The notes: a model not told the origin generated them from the letters alone. A DNA stretch of 64,000 nucleotides from Pomphorhynchus laevis (GCA_012934845.2 WNNJ02002406.1:21522-85521); one strand, 5' to 3'; counted from the stretch's first letter, positions 12,188-24,540 are shown. A program made the numbers and translations.

Positions 12188-13171
12188 ATGAACGACGTAC
12201 TATCTCCACCAATGCCTCCTGGTTGTAAGCCATTATCCCATCAGGTTGCCGGACACGTCCATGGTAAAAGTAAACGAAAACTCGGTTTGCTTGAGAGGGG
12301 AAGCGAAATTTTGAAACCAGTAGAAGCTACACCTATTGGTGAACGAGAGCTAATTTTCTATGAAACTTTGTCCAACAGTGAAGATTCCATCATTCAAAAG
12401 GTTAAATTAAATCTTGCTCCTTTTATATCAAATTACTATGGCTTGTATAAGTACGAGAATATTCGATATCTCCGCCTTCAGAACGTGTGCTATGAATATA
12501 CATATCCATGCGTGATTGATTTAAAGATTGGTAGACAAACATGGGATCCGACCGCTTCTGAAGCGGATATCATACGTAAAAGAAATAAATATCCACCATG
12601 CGAACAGCTGGGTTTTCAAATAACTGGGTTTCAGCGGTACTACAAAGTAATATCAAACAACGACGATGGTTTTGGTAAAATATTTTGCTCTAAGCACGAG
12701 AAAAAGTGTCTTCGTCAACTATCTGCTTCGGGTATGCTAACTGCGCTGTCTACTTTTTTTGCATATAATTATGAAAAATCGTCAACAAATTCATTAATTC
12801 CTAATAGTCAGCTCATTGAATCAGTGCTATGTCGATTGAATGAGCTTTATGAAGCTATGAAAAATCAACGATCCTATTTGTTTTACGCTACTTCACTGTT
12901 GATTATATTTGAAAGCTGGTCGGGTGCTACAAGTAAGAACTGTACTAAATTTAACGGATTTAGATGTATGGAAAAATACGACCCTCATAGTGTCATCGCT
13001 AATGATGATACTGACGGCATTAATCGATCTCAAAATAATGTATGCGATTATTTTAGTGTCACTTTCTTACGTGATCATTTTACATTTAATTTGTACATAA
13101 ATTGCAAATTTAATTTTTCTACAAAGCATTATCTTCAAATGCGTCAAAATAATCTGAATATTCAAAAGTAA
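12188..13171 (+). CDS. Inositol polyphosphate kinase family protein (IPMK/IP6K-like), C-terminal catalytic part missing
   Basis: The 327-residue frame is a member of the inositol polyphosphate multikinase/IP6-kinase superfamily, which phosphorylates soluble inositol phosphates with ATP. Seen: SHQVAGHVHGK at about residues 17-27, the ATP-binding EILKPVE near 38-44, and the family signature PxxxDxKxG as PCVIDLKIG near residue 110. It also has LGFQITGFQRY near 145 and a TSLLIIFE strand near 238, the position of the family's SSLL motif. The C-terminal IDF motif that binds metal is not seen. After about residue 243 the text looks like non-coding readthrough. A GTAAGA at 12933 is a plausible donor to a missing exon, but I found no exon with IDF before about 16 kb. 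The start ATG follows a stop-rich region and lines up with the start of the paralogue at 36324. It may be a truncated pseudogene or a gene with a distant last exon. Confidence 0.8.
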   Translation: MNDVLSPPMPPGCKPLSHQVAGHVHGKSKRKLGLLERGSEILKPVEATPIGERELIFYETLSNSEDSIIQKVKLNLAPFISNYYGLYKYENIRYLRLQNVCYEYTYPCVIDLKIGRQTWDPTASEADIIRKRNKYPPCEQLGFQITGFQRYYKVISNNDDGFGKIFCSKHEKKCLRQLSASGMLTALSTFFAYNYEKSSTNSLIPNSQLIESVLCRLNELYEAMKNQRSYLFYATSLLIIFESWSGATSKNCTKFNGFRCMEKYDPHSVIANDDTDGINRSQNNVCDYFSVTFLRDHFTFNLYINCKFNFSTKHYLQMRQNNLNIQK

Positions 13172-13389
13172 TAAATTAAAAATGTAGTAAATTAAAAAAT
13201 TGTTTTAAAAGTCAAATGCACTGACTGTTAAAATTTGTCGATTAATGCTCCATCCAAATGAAAATTTTATGTATTCTATCCAAAGACGTTAATTCGGGGT
13301 TTGAATAGTCGTTTTACGTTAGATATAGGCAAATGTAAAATCAGCGATTGATTGATAAATAGATCAGATCAGCTTATTCTACATATTTT

Positions 13390-13570
13390 ATAATATATAT
13401 TAATTAAAAATAATTATAAATAATAAATAATTATATAAGATTTTATACAATTTATATTAATATAACGATAGAATTTAATTTTAAAATTTAAAATAAAAAT
13501 TAATTTTTATGATTTGACTAATAAATAATATACGTTGTATTCGAATAAACAATTTAGGTCATCAATTCTT
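13390..13570 (-). mobile_element. PLE pLTR remnant
   Basis: About 180 bp match the pLTR of the local PLE family: the AT-rich TAATAAATAATTATATAAG block, then ATGATTTGACTAATAAATAATATAC and a relic of the GGTCATCA word at 13557. No coding part is attached. Confidence 0.65.
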
Positions 13571-14419
13571 TATTAAATGTGCTAAGTTTACAAAATTAGC
13601 CTCTTTAGTGGCTCTTGTGATTTTATAATACATGTTGCCCAAACTATAATCAATAAGGGAAAAGTAACTTAAGCAGGTGTAGTCGTATCGGATGGATTAT
13701 CATATTTTATCTCTTGTTATCTCTAAAGACTTCATTTAATAGTTTTCGTTTGATTCAATTCTTTATTTTATCTCCAACAATTTAAATAAATAAAAATAGT
13801 TTTATAATTTTAGTTTTAAATTTCGAGATAATAAGTTGATCAAACTGCGAAAATATAAAAGTAATACGTTTGGTCCTATACGTATTGTGTTAACTAATGC
13901 ATTGACTTGTTTTTATTCGAATATATACTCGATGTCGATTTTAGTTGTCACCATTTGCTATACATTTTGCTGTTTTAACACACAGAAAGTGTTTCAAGTT
14001 AAGCATTTTACTTACTAGTTTATATTTTGTATTTTGGACACCGCATAAATGCGCAATTTAAAATGTATGCATGTAAATTTAGTATTGAAAGCGTATTTGT
14101 GGGTATTTGTTTTGATTATTTTTTAAACTGAAGTGCTTGATCTAACAAGATATAATTTCTTAATAATACGAGTTTTCTTTTGATCAACTTGAACAGGTTC
14201 ACCATAATATGGAGTTGATTGGTTTGTAATAATATTTTTATTACATAACAATTTGATGGCTAATTATATCATCTACGGAACCGAAATACCAATTTTTACT
14301 AATAAACACAATTAAATGCTTACATTTTTATTATTGAATTATATGAATTAATATATTTGTGCTTACTCACAAGAAAATATATCGCTAAGTTCTTTATTTC
14401 GATAGCTACTGTAAAATTC
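13571..14419. other. AT-rich sequence without recognised gene
   Basis: I see no coding region, RNA gene or strong repeat. I searched it by eye for a last exon of the 12188 gene with an I-D-F-x-H pattern and found none. Confidence 0.4.
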
Positions 14420-14600
14420 TTACGGGGAAAAAGTTATTTGACCTGAATGAAATTTGCTGTCTAAATAGAAATTATCGAAATTGGAGCAGTCAAAATATGG
14501 ACGGTCTAAGTATGAGTTGTTGAAATAGAAGCTGTCCAAATATGACCTGTCGAAATATCGTTTGTAACTGTGTAAATCAAATTTATTTATCAAGTGCATC
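14420..14600. repeat. Degenerate 15-bp tandem repeat
   Basis: Words such as GTCTAAATAGAA, GTCGAAATATCG and GTCCAAATATGA recur every 15 bp or a multiple of it. Because 15 is a multiple of three, the minus strand reads as a five-residue periodic peptide (YFDxSYLDx), but there is no other sign of a gene. I read it as a minisatellite. Confidence 0.6.
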
Positions 14601-14739
14601 ATAATTGAATGTGCATTCAGCATTCTTTTTTGTAATTTGTAACTCCGAATTGTACTTTCCTTTGAGGAATGGCTCTCTAAACCAATTACTAATTTAAATT
14701 AATTTTTTAATTAATTAATAATTTTAGTTAGTTATTAAT

Positions 14740-14995
14740 AATAGTTAAAATAATTTTTATATTAAAATAAATTCCTTGTCAAAATAAATTATTTATTGAA
14801 ATGAATTTATTATTAACGTAAATTCCTTATAATAAATTCCTTACTAAAATAAATTCTTTGTTTAAATATATGCCTTGCTAAAATTAATTCCTTACTAAAA
14901 TAAATTCTTTGTTTAAATAAATTCTTTGTTCAAATAAATTCCTTGCTAAAATAAATTCTTTATTAAAATTAATTCCTTATTAAAATAAAATTAAA
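14740..14995. repeat. Degenerate 16-18-bp AT-rich tandem repeat
   Basis: Roughly fifteen copies of an AAATAAATTCCTTGCTA-like unit, with TTCTTTGTTT and TTCCTTACTA variants. It has no coding potential. Confidence 0.7.
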
Positions 14996-15658
14996 AAAAC
15001 AACCGTGAAAATAATCGTGTTATATTTTTTCTATTTTTGATTTTCCTTCAACTCACAAGTAAAATGAAATTTTAAATGCCAATTTTACGAACATCAGAAT
15101 TTTAGACTCTTACAAAGAATCGAGCTTTTAAAACAAAAGATGTTAATCACGACCTGTTAACGATATTTTAATTATATTCTTAATACTCTTTTATTTTGTT
15201 TTTTAAATAACAGGTTTTTATGTAATAAGATATGTTCTCTACGCATTGTAACTCGTTTGCTTTCTTGACATCGAAAAATTCCCAACTACATTGCCTTTAA
15301 ACCTTCTAATGCTTGAGTTATCAATTCGTTTCTTAATATATAATACTTATCTTGTTAAAGAATATTTGGAGCTGGATCAAAAAAATTACAACAAAATCAA
15401 TTTTACACATGAGAACATTTTCTCATGCCAAGAAAGCAATCGAGTTGAAAATTTGCCAAGTAAATATCTTAAATCGAAATTAATGTTAGTTTAAAAATAT
15501 GGGAAAAAGTATCGAAAAAATCGATAATTGAAATATTAGAAGATTTTAAGAAAATTTACTTAAATTTTTTTTAAATTTATAAAACAATCGAGTTCAGCAT
15601 TTGTTGATGTTGCAATTATTAACTAATTAAGCAAATGACCTACTTTCCCCGCCAATTT
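14996..15658. other. AT-rich spacer with one word of the 94-bp repeat
   Basis: No gene recognised. The text TTGGAGCTGGATCAAAAAAATTAC at 15365-15388 matches the core word of the 94-bp repeat family at 49283-53545, suggesting a decayed dispersed copy. Confidence 0.4.
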
Positions 15659-16253
15659 ATATTCTGATTGAAGGAATCAGGAAGACAAAAAAAGCATAAA
15701 CTGACTCTATGCTATTTCGACTTTTGAGTTTCATCAGTAGAGGGCTAATGCACAACTTGATTGAAGTGAGTAACCCTAGACAACACAATAAGTGCGTCTA
15801 GTACACATCCATGTAATTTGAATCAACACTGGTGAGATCATTCATTACAAACAATACACTCACCAGGACCTAACATGTAGGATTTAAAAGCACTCTTATC
15901 GATCGCGCATAAACCACACTCCTTCATTACCTACCAGCAATGAAGGAGCTTGATGTATGCTTTCCAGCTTAGTGTATTACCTACCAGCAATGAAGGAGTT
16001 TGGTTTATGCGCTCGATCAGGGTGCTTTTAAATCCTACATGTTAGGTGCTGGTGAGTGAATTATTCGTGATGAATACTCCCCAGTGTGAGTTCCTAGTAC
16101 ATGGATGTGTACTAGAAGGACTTATTGAGCTGCCTAGGGATGCTGCACTTCAATCAAGTTTTGAAGCAGCCCCCTAATGATGATACTCAAAATCGACAAT
16201 GCATAGAGTTGGTTTATGCTGTTTAGTCTTCACGATTTATTCAATCAGAATAT
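15659..16253. mobile_element. 595-bp palindromic foldback element
   Basis: The two halves are inverted repeats of each other over their whole length. The left end ATATTCTGATTGAA is mirrored by TTCAATCAGAATAT at the right end. GCATAAACTGACTCTATGC is mirrored by GCATAGAGTTGGTTTATGC. AACATGTAGGATTTAAAAGCA is mirrored near 16022-16042. The centre (15920-15995) holds two direct copies of ATTACCTACCAGCAATGAAGGAG. There is no coding capacity. The arms are imperfect, so this is a real foldback element and not a simple assembly hairpin. It could be a MITE of an unidentified DNA transposon. Confidence 0.85.
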
Positions 16254-16303
16254 TAACTAATTGTTAATGTTACAGCATCAAGTATTGGAAGATTTACCCG
16301 ACA

Positions 16304-17041
16304 AATTAAATCAGCTAACTGAGTCTACGTATTTAATATAATTATAAAATAAACAAAACATAATAATGCTAAATCAAAATTTAATAATTAAATAATAAAA
16401 TTAATAATTGTTTTTAGATTTTCTATAATTTAAATCAAGTTAAAAAATGAAATTTAAAATAAACGTCATCTTTATGAATTGACTAATAAATAACAGACAT
16501 TGTATCATAATAAGAATTAGAGGTCATCAGGAAAAACTGCTATGCTATCAGATTTCGGCCCCTAACTCCTCTACCCAACATAGCAGCGGGGCCAAATACA
16601 TGCTAATGATGTATTTCCTCTGAAATAACTATCTAGTATCTTATTCTAATACAAAGTATATTATTTATTATCCATCCATAAAAATTTGCCACTTTAGAGT
16701 TTAAATTTATTCTTTATATTATTGTGTTAATTTACATATTTTACTATTTCCAATCTGATGTTATTTTTATAGTAACCTAGTTTAAAATATGTATCTATTA
16801 AATTATTTAAATGATTTTGAATAAAGCCAATATCATTACATATTGTTGCAATTCTTAAAATTTCATTATTTAATGTATTATATTTTATATTATATGGTAT
16901 GCATGAATGCTCATGCAAAAATATGTTTCTTGTAAATTTAAATATGTCATCTTTACGATATAAATTAATAGTAGTTTTAGTTAATGTTAATTTAATCTTC
17001 ATATCTAGATATACACATTCTTTATCATTAATATTGGTTTT
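16304..17041 (-). mobile_element. 5'-truncated Penelope-like element
   Basis: Read on the minus strand, this matches the 3' part of the intact PLE (about 60185-60926): the last third of the RT, then the whole pLTR ending at the GTTAGCTGATTTAATTT boundary. The left edge of similarity, near 17041, is abrupt in the middle of the RT, as expected of a 5'-truncated insertion. The pLTR keeps both paired blocks of the conserved structure (CTGCTATG/CATAGCAG and GGCCCC/GGGGCC). Confidence 0.88.
16727..17002 (-). pseudogene. PLE reverse transcriptase C-terminal fragment
   Basis: Ninety-one residues equivalent to the end of the RT protein encoded at 59554-60555, beginning at a MKIKLTLTKTTINLYRK-like stretch and running through IFLHEHSCIPYNI and ILRIATICNDIGF. 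It lacks all catalytic RT motifs because of the 5' truncation. It diverges near its end, where the frame stops earlier than in the better copy. Confidence 0.85.
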
Positions 17042-18560
17042 ACCGAATTTTTTATCGAATAAGAATATGAAATGTAACGCTATCAGAGAAGTACTAAAAC
17101 ATTAAGCGACAAATTACCTAAGTAATTTGTCGACACACTTAACGTATGTTTGAAATTAACTGAAAATGATATCGACATCTTATATGCAATTAGTGTTTTA
17201 CTAAATATATCTGGATGTCACAGTGAACTCTCTCAATTACAGATCTTCTAATCTGTAATTGCTTATTCATTACATAATGATATTTTGATATATTGCTTTT
17301 TTAAGTACGCTATTCTTCATTTTGCTATTTATCTTCAAGGCCGACAAGAAGTAAAATTTTCTAATTGCGCTAAAAAGTAAGAAAATAAATATTTTTTATT
17401 CAGAGAATGTTTTGACCTTTGACTGTTTTAAGTTTTTTTGCTTATAAAATAAAAAAGCTATCTCTAAGCTAAACTAAAATTAAAAATGAAATTATCTTAT
17501 TACGTGTTAGCAAGATTAATTTTACGAAATGTGACTCAGAATAGTGTAATGAGACGAATTTAGTTCTTTTAAGATGTTTTGCTCATAATCCTTCATAAAG
17601 TCATCATCTTAAATGAATAATTCATTTTTATTTTTCGAGAACTAAACCAATTCCTTCATAAAGTCATCATTTTATTTTTCGAGAACTAAATAAATCTTAT
17701 TTAATAATCTTTTTATTCGTATGTTTTATTAAAAAAATAATTGCATAAATAGTTATAAAATAAAATACATTTTATAAATTTAATTAAATAAATCCTCTAT
17801 TTTTATTTCATCTTTATCTAGATTATAACAATAGTTATATCAATATGTATTATAACTGAAATAATTTTTTATTATATAAAAATTTAAAATTAAAATAAAA
17901 TTATTTTTTATATTTATATTTGTATAATATAAATTTGTATTATATTTATGAAATAATGTTTTCTTACTGTATTTATTCTCATGAATAATCCTTACATTAG
18001 CTATTAAATGGCACTGCCTTCTCTATGGAGATCTGCACGATTACTCAATATCTGTATGATATTGAGTAATTCGTAGTCTAATTCTCTCCCCAAATACGCA
18101 TGTTCCAAGTATGCTCCCTTAAGGCTTGTCATTTCTAGCTGGCAAATCATCTCGAATTTTCGTTGAACTGAAACTATTGTCAACAATGTGGCGATTAAAT
18201 CTTTGAGCCTATTTTTGATGCCAATTAAAATTTATTGATGATTAAAGTGGTTCAAATGTGGTTCATCTTAGGATCGGTGTAAACTCGTTCATATCGAGAT
18301 TGCTTAATTTGATTAATCTTTGCAAATAATTGATCAATTAAGTGAAACATATCCGACAGATCTGAAAGATACGTACAACAGATATGGTGCTGATTACTTT
18401 TACCTAGTAGGTTAAGTGAAATAACAATGACATTAAATAACAAATAATTGTTATTTATAATTAATTTAATATATCAAATAATTTATAATTAATAATATAT
18501 TAATAATGAATTTATTATTAATAATCAATTTAATTATTAAATTGATTATTTAATTATACA
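17042..18560. other. AT-rich sequence without recognised gene
   Basis: I see no supportable gene. Two near-identical pieces, CCTTCATAAAGTCATCAT at 17589 and 17652 with nearby copies of TTTTTCGAGAACTAAA, form a short local direct repeat. The far right end (18430-18560) is low-complexity TTAATAAT text. Confidence 0.4.
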
Positions 18561-19439
18561 AATTGATTTTATAACAATTTATTTATAATTTATTTCTACT
18601 TTATTTTCTACATTATTTCTATAATATTTTTAAAGTCCATTTAGTAATTTTTATCTTGTCAGCTAATTTATAAATAGTTTTATTCTATCTTAATTTTGCT
18701 TGTTTAAATAATTATATCGAGTACACATATACATTAATTTCAGTAGCAATAAATACACTATAACATTAAAAATTCTACTGTCCTATTTTGGAATCTTATA
18801 GCCCTCTGGTAACTGGTTATAGCTCTCTGATACTATTTGGCGCTTTTTTGTTTTAAATGCAATTTTATTGCTGATTTGTAGTTTGAATTATCGCAGGTAT
18901 ATTATATTAGTTAGTCGTCAAGGCTATGTGCTCTTGTTTTATTTATTTTTATTGTCGAATTTTAAGCACTACTATGTATGAATATGCTTTATTCACATTT
19001 GAGAAGTACACATTTACATTTGAAATTTTTGAACAGAATCAATAAACGCTAATTAATTTTTATATTTCACAGCTGTTTCTTACATCATCAGAAACTAAAC
19101 ATATAACTTTTACAAATTTAATGTATTGTTTCTGAATATGTTTCTAACATCAACTTAAACCAATTTCTTCCAATGTTTGATTCCATAACCGATTTATGCA
19201 GTGACTTCAAAATCTTGTTATAAACCGCATATAAATATATTATTAAATATTAATATAATATTTATTAATACTATCATGTTATATTACCACTACAATGAAG
19301 AAATATTAAAATATCTACTTTCTCTTAGACATTCCTCATTCTTGTCTGAATTTCATGTCATTATTCTCTCACAAACACTCAACGTGAACCCAATTAAAAT
19401 ATATAGATTTTATGTTATCGAAATTCTTTAAGCCCTTTT

Positions 19440-20520
19440 AGGAAGAGATTGCCTCAGAGAAGGCTTATTAATCGGCGTGAATTCTAACTTATCAATCTTG
19501 GTTATATGTAAGGTCCATTGCTCGATAACTATTGGTACATCCATTTTTTTCATTGATTACTACTTTGCCTCGCATTTATGCATTCCAGAAATCGTCGATG
19601 AATTATCCACTATAATGTCGTAGATACATTTGATAGCCCTATAGTAATCGTAGATGATTTCAATGCTAATTATTCAAATATTCATATACTGAGCTTTCGC
19701 CTCAGTAGATGAATAAGTAGGCTCAGTAGAGTAGAGATAGACTCAGTAAACTAAGAAATCAAAATAAAGTTATTTCTATCTAACTATACTTGCTACATTC
19801 ATAATGGGTCATTGACATCTTATTTTCTTGTTCCAACTTAAGTTATAGCTGATCCTCAGCGTTCTTGATCTTTTATCCATAAACAAATCAGTCATCACCA
19901 AAATTTCTATACATCTTACAACACATCCCAAACGTATCCAGCAGAACAAAGCCTACCAAAACTTGACCGACGCGATGATTTTATCAAAATGAATATCAAT
20001 GAAGCCCCTCTTTACCAATATCTCGACATAGCGATCTTAATAAGGATTTTCTTAAATAATGTCTTAATATTAGCTACTTAACATTATGCACTGCTTTGAC
20101 ATCAGTATGATTTAACCATACAAAAGTAAGCAATATATCCAGATCATTTCGTAATCCCTGTGTATCTCAATTACGTAGGATTATACGATCATTACATTCA
20201 TACGCTAATTTAGCACATGAAACATATCAAATATACATTCAATGGAAACAAATCTACTTTAACTTAGTGAAACATCTCCACCATCAAACTCAGATACATA
20301 CTGAGATAAGAATGAGATTTGTCAGCTTATGAAACATAACTGCAATCGAATCAGCACAGTTTGCACTAATATTCAAATTGGTACATTGAAAGCACACTTC
20401 AAAGCGTTATATGACGCGTTGAATCTTCAAAGCCTCATTCAATTCAAACTGCTCATCGAACATTTTTATTACAACAAAAATTTCTTGACAAGAAAAACAA
20501 ACAATATACAATATTTTTCC
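19440..20520 (+). pseudogene. Degenerate non-LTR retrotransposon, 5' part (endonuclease)
   Basis: No long frame survives, but the text around 19640 reads PIVIVDDFNANYSNI. This is a damaged form of the endonuclease box GDFNAxH found in Jockey-type LINEs. Further along, 20160-20320 reads as the basic linker between endonuclease and RT (RRIIRSLHSYANLAHETY-like). The match is partial and read through several stops. The family is uncertain within the Jockey/I superclade. Confidence 0.4.
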
Positions 20521-20802
20521 TGTCAACCACTGGTCCGGGTGTCGGGTCGTGGAAGCAGTGCACGAATCAAACTACTCCAGGCATCGCGATGCTGGGCGAC
20601 AGACCAGAGTTCTCTTTCAGATAGCCCAATGCGTTCTTCGGCCAGTCTCGAGATTTGATCCTCTTTACCAGTATCGAGGTCTACCTTGAGGTCTCTTTCC
20701 AGAGAGTCCGGCCTGGAAAACCCTTCGAAGAAGGCGATCCCTAGACATCCTCAGAACGTGTCCTAGCCACCTCAGATGAATTTCTTCGATGTGGAGAAGC
20801 AG

Positions 20803-21831
20803 CTACTTTACTCCGAGTCCATCCCAGATGAACGAATTCCTAACCTTATCTCTAAGGCTAAGACCGGTCATACCGCGAAGGAACCTTATTTCGGTCATCT
20901 GTATCCGAGATATTATTCTTTCGGTCATAACCCAAAGTTCATGACCATATGTTAAGATAGGAACGAAGATTGCGTGGTAAACCAAAGCTTCACCCGAATA
21001 CTCAACTCCCGCTTCACCACGACATACCTGTACAAAGAACGCATTGCTGCTTTAGCTGCACAAATCCGCTTCTCAATCGTATTGATGTTCCAGCCGTCCC
21101 TCGAGAACAATACCCCAAGATACTTGAAATCATCCACATCAGGAAGAACCGTTTCTCCAATCCGGATTGAAATTGGCAACTGAATCCGAGACGAGCACAT
21201 ATAGACAGTATCGGAGGTACTAACCAACATCCTTGTCGCTTGGAATTCCATCGTGAATCGATCTAGTAGGCATTGTAAGTCCTCAGGACAAGAAGCCAAC
21301 AAAACAACGCCATCTGCAAAAAGCAGAGATGATATCCTGATGGAACCGAACTGAAGATCAACATCCGTCAGAGCAGCTCGTCTCGAAATTTTGTCCATGT
21401 AAACAAGGAATAAAAGTGGGGACAGGGCAACCCTGACGTAGCCCAACGCCTACTGAAAATGATTCAGACTTCCTACCTAGAACACGAACACAACTCATAC
21501 TTTGTTCATACAGAGAAACCACAGTTACCCGAAGATGGTGTGGTACTCAATACTCCCTTAGAACCTCCCACAACCTTTATCGCGGAACTCGGTCGAACGC
21601 CTTCTCCAAATATACAAAACACATGTAGACCGGTTGAGCGAACTCCCAATATCGTTCAAGGATAGTTGAGAGAGTAAAGAGCTGATCCGTTGTTTCACGA
21701 CATGAACGAAAGCCGCATTGTTCCTCTTGCATCTGTCCCTCAACTATAGGCCGTATCCTTAACTCAAGAATCCTAGCAAATAGCCTACCAATTTGGCTAA
21801 GAAGAGTGATGCCCCGATAATTGGAATACAC
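20803..21831 (-). pseudogene. LINE reverse transcriptase fragments
   Basis: The first piece (21831-21577) holds NYRGITLLSQIGRLFARILE, EEQCGFRSCRETTDQLF and motif A, CFVYLEKAFDRVPR, where D is replaced by Y-L-E context. The second (21446-20952) holds the start of the thumb after RVALSPLLFLVYMDKIS, the catalytic box LLFADGVVLLA and DDFKYLGVLFS. The third (20985-20803) holds PILTYGHELWVMTE and RFLRGMTGLSLRDK. Motif C is damaged. Confidence 0.85.
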
Positions 21832-22101
21832 TCTTAGGTCACCTTTCTTAAATATCTACCACCACCCCAATTCGCTACTCACTTGGAACCTTGCCCGACT
21901 TCAATGCAACGTTGAAGATCCGTGTTAGCCACTTCATGCCAACAACGTCGAGAGCCTTTAACACTTCAGGTCGAATCTCGTCTACTCCAGAAGACTTGAC
22001 ATTACCGTTTTTTAACAACAGCAATGACCTCCTCCAGCGTGATGAGCTCTTCCGTTGGTTCTAAAGGATCGACTTCTACAAGTGAAGGCATATTCATCGG
22101 A

Positions 22102-22475
22102 TTAAGGAGACTCTTGAAATGCTCTTTCCAACAACCAAGAATTTTTTTCAATGTCAGTCAGCATATATCCTGTCTTGTCGGAGATAGTTTGAGGAGTTTT
22201 CTGCTTTCCAACACGAAGGTTCCTGATCGTCCTCCAGAATATCTTTGAAGCTGACCTATAATCAAGTTCTAAGTGCTCTCCAAACTTTTCCCAAGCCGCC
22301 TTCTTCGCTTCAGTAACTGCTGGAGATGAAGCTCTCTTTGCTTTTCGGTACTTGTATACAACTTCCACTGATTTATCTGACAAAGTTGCCTTATAAGCCA
22401 GCTTCTTCTATTGGACAAAATCTCTAACTGCTGGCGTCCGCCAAGCAGTTCGAGTATTTCCTCCACGACAAGCAC
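22102..22475 (-). pseudogene. LINE endonuclease-RT linker fragment
   Basis: Basic, helical text KSVEVVYKYRKAKRASSPA...AKKAAWEKFGEHLE and KIFWRTIRNLRVGK is typical of the region between endonuclease and RT in this kind of LINE. It overlaps a second short frame at 22269-22475 carrying the preceding residues. Confidence 0.65.
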
Positions 22476-22679
22476 CTAATGCCTTCGAGTCACAACTTTT
22501 CACGGTTGCTTTGGCAAGCGAGGATCTGAACATCTCCCGTTCCTGATTAATGCTATTCACCTCCTCTGGCAACCGAGAGAAGTCCTACCGGATGTAGCCA
22601 GAGAAACGTTATTTGACAGAAACATCTGCTAGACGCTCCCAGCACGCCCTCACACAACGTTTGGGTTTATCATGCTTGT

Positions 22680-23253
22680 CTAGCATCTGGCTTGCCATCG
22701 AAGTTTACTAACTACAAGGTAGTAATCGGTTAACAGCTGAGCTCCTCTGTTCACACGAGTGTCTAGAACATAACGTCGCAGATCAGATGAAACGATTACA
22801 AAATCGATCATTGATCTTTGACCGAGAGAATCTTGATGCCATGTGCATCTATAGATCTTCTTATGTTCAAACATTGTGTGTTGGTATGCACAAATGTGTA
22901 CGCGAACAAATGTGCAATAATTCAACATCACTCGCAGTTAGATTAGTCCAAGTGCTACTGTCGCTACCAACATGAGCATTGAAGTCACCCAATAGAACGA
23001 GGTAATCTCCAACAGAAGTACTATCAAGCAGAGCCTGAAGATCTACCACGAAGACTGAGTATTCCGAAATAATGTTGGGAGTATACGCACACACAACAGT
23101 TATCCCCTTTCCCTCTTTGACCATAAGTCTCAAAGACGTCAATATTTTGTTCACTGAGTTAAACCTCTTTACCACGAACGACAGCCTTGGACTTGTAAGT
23201 ATCCCTACACCCGCATGTCGTTGCTTTCCGTTGGTAACTCCCGAATAGTTCAA
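22680..23253 (-). pseudogene. LINE AP-endonuclease fragments
   Basis: The first part (23253-22867) has HAGVGIL, VKEGKGITVVCAYTPN and the catalytic LLGDFNAHVG box. The second (22931-22680) has TWHQDSLGQRSMIDFVIVS and LLTDYYLVVSKLRW, the end of the domain, where the usual final catalytic S-D-H is changed to T-D-Y. A frame change and about 30 foreign-looking residues separate the two. Confidence 0.8.
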
Positions 23254-23599
23254 GGTCTAACCTTGATCCAAAAGTTTAGTTCCAGTGTTAGAACAGTGAA
23301 GAAAAGTCACTCCGACTATTTCTATACCGAAGCATATTATATATATTTCTATACCGAAGTATATTTCTATACTTTAACTAATTCTGGTTTCTTTCTTGTC
23401 AGCGAGATGACATTTCACGTTTTTATGTGAAGGCTAGTCCGCTTCGGATGTTGATGACTCTTACGCTGTCTCCGTACAACTGCCTGGTCACACGGCACCC
23501 GCTCCACGAAGAGGCTAATTGGCAATAGGTGTCAGTTTAGTACTTACTCGAATGACACCTAGCGGCCCCATTTTTATTACGTCTTGTTAATTTAAATAT

Positions 23600-24540
23600 T
23601 ACGTCTTATTCATTGTACCATTAAATTTCAACATATTCACCGGATAACTCATAATATAATTCCTTTAATTAACCATTCTCTGTAGATAAATTGCAAATAG
23701 CTCTAATACATCTCAATAATCACAAATCTACCTGTTCCGAAATGCCAATGAACATATTAACTAAAAATAAGGCACCATTATTAATTATATTTGATCTACT
23801 CGGTCAATATTAGACTAGCCTAGCTAACAAAGCTTTCACAGGATACTGGGTTAGCAAGTCATGGCAAGAATAAGTGTTTAAAGCACTATATAAAAAATCT
23901 AACGAATCTTCTGACCCGAATACATCGTGGCATCACGCTCCTTTATTAAATTCATGGATTTTTGCATTATGGATTTCAATATCAATATTTAACCGTAAGT
24001 ACCCTATCCGTAGCTCAACACACTCTTTTCATAACTACATCGTCCAATCGTCGCGCATAGTTTTATTTGACTTCTCATAAGCTTGCGGCAATATCAACTG
24101 CCAACTTCTACATGAAGAACTTAATTCACAATATGGCATCTTCGAGTAATTCCTCGACACATTACATCGTATTTATGCCTTTTCGAAGCGTATTCTTCTC
24201 ACCTCAAATCACTCAACACAACATAGTCTTGCAAGGTACTAATTTTACTCATCCTCTTCGTTAATGATATACCAACTCATTTCAAATCGATATCCCTCCT
24301 AAAATTCATATTTTCACCAACAACTTATTAATAATTTCTGACTCTTTTAATCGCACAATCCCATATACCGTATCGAAAACGGCCTCACTGTCACATAAAA
24401 GACTTTAGCTATCAAGTTTCGCCTTTGTGTAATCTTATCAATTCAGATGAACTTTCTAACAAAAGCTTTTTAAGTCAACACATCGAATTATTAAGACTCT
24501 TATTAATACATAGCTGTCCTTCTTGCCTTCACATGATCAT
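23600..24540 (+). pseudogene. Degenerate non-LTR retrotransposon, 3' part (reverse transcriptase)
   Basis: Very decayed RT text on the plus strand. Near 24230-24330 two adjacent frames read LQGTNFTHPL, then FVNDIPTHFKSISLLKFIFSPTT. Together these resemble the Jockey-type box GVPQGSxLSPLLFxxYINDIP followed by the damaged FADD region. It is collinear with and downstream of the endonuclease relic at 19440-20520. Together they suggest one old element split by the minus-strand LINE. Confidence 0.42.

Larger units (their letters stand above)
20525..23280 (-). mobile_element. Non-LTR retrotransposon (LINE), pseudogenised
   Basis: Read on the minus strand the element runs from an AP endonuclease (23253 down to 22680) through the linker (22475-22102) and RT (21831-20952) to a C-terminal tail (20985-20530). 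Its composition is clearly richer in GC than its surroundings. Several frameshifts and stops break the protein. The endonuclease shows CAYTPN and LLGDFNAHVG. The RT shows NYRGITLLS, EEQCGFRS, KAFDRVPR and LLFADGVVLLA. In the last, the second catalytic Asp is Gly, so the RT is dead. It appears nested in an older plus-strand LINE. The clade is probably RTE/Rex-like, but I am not certain. Confidence 0.88.

Noticed and set aside
12933-12963. Possible 31-bp intron (GTAAGA to TTTAG) in the first inositol-kinase-like gene
   Set aside because: Joining the edges gives a frame with no family similarity and no IDF motif. The donor could still be used with another acceptor.
14420-14623. Minus-strand peptide with YLDRPYFDxS pentads
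   Set aside because: The five-residue period comes from a 15-bp minisatellite; no start context, neighbours or family support a gene.
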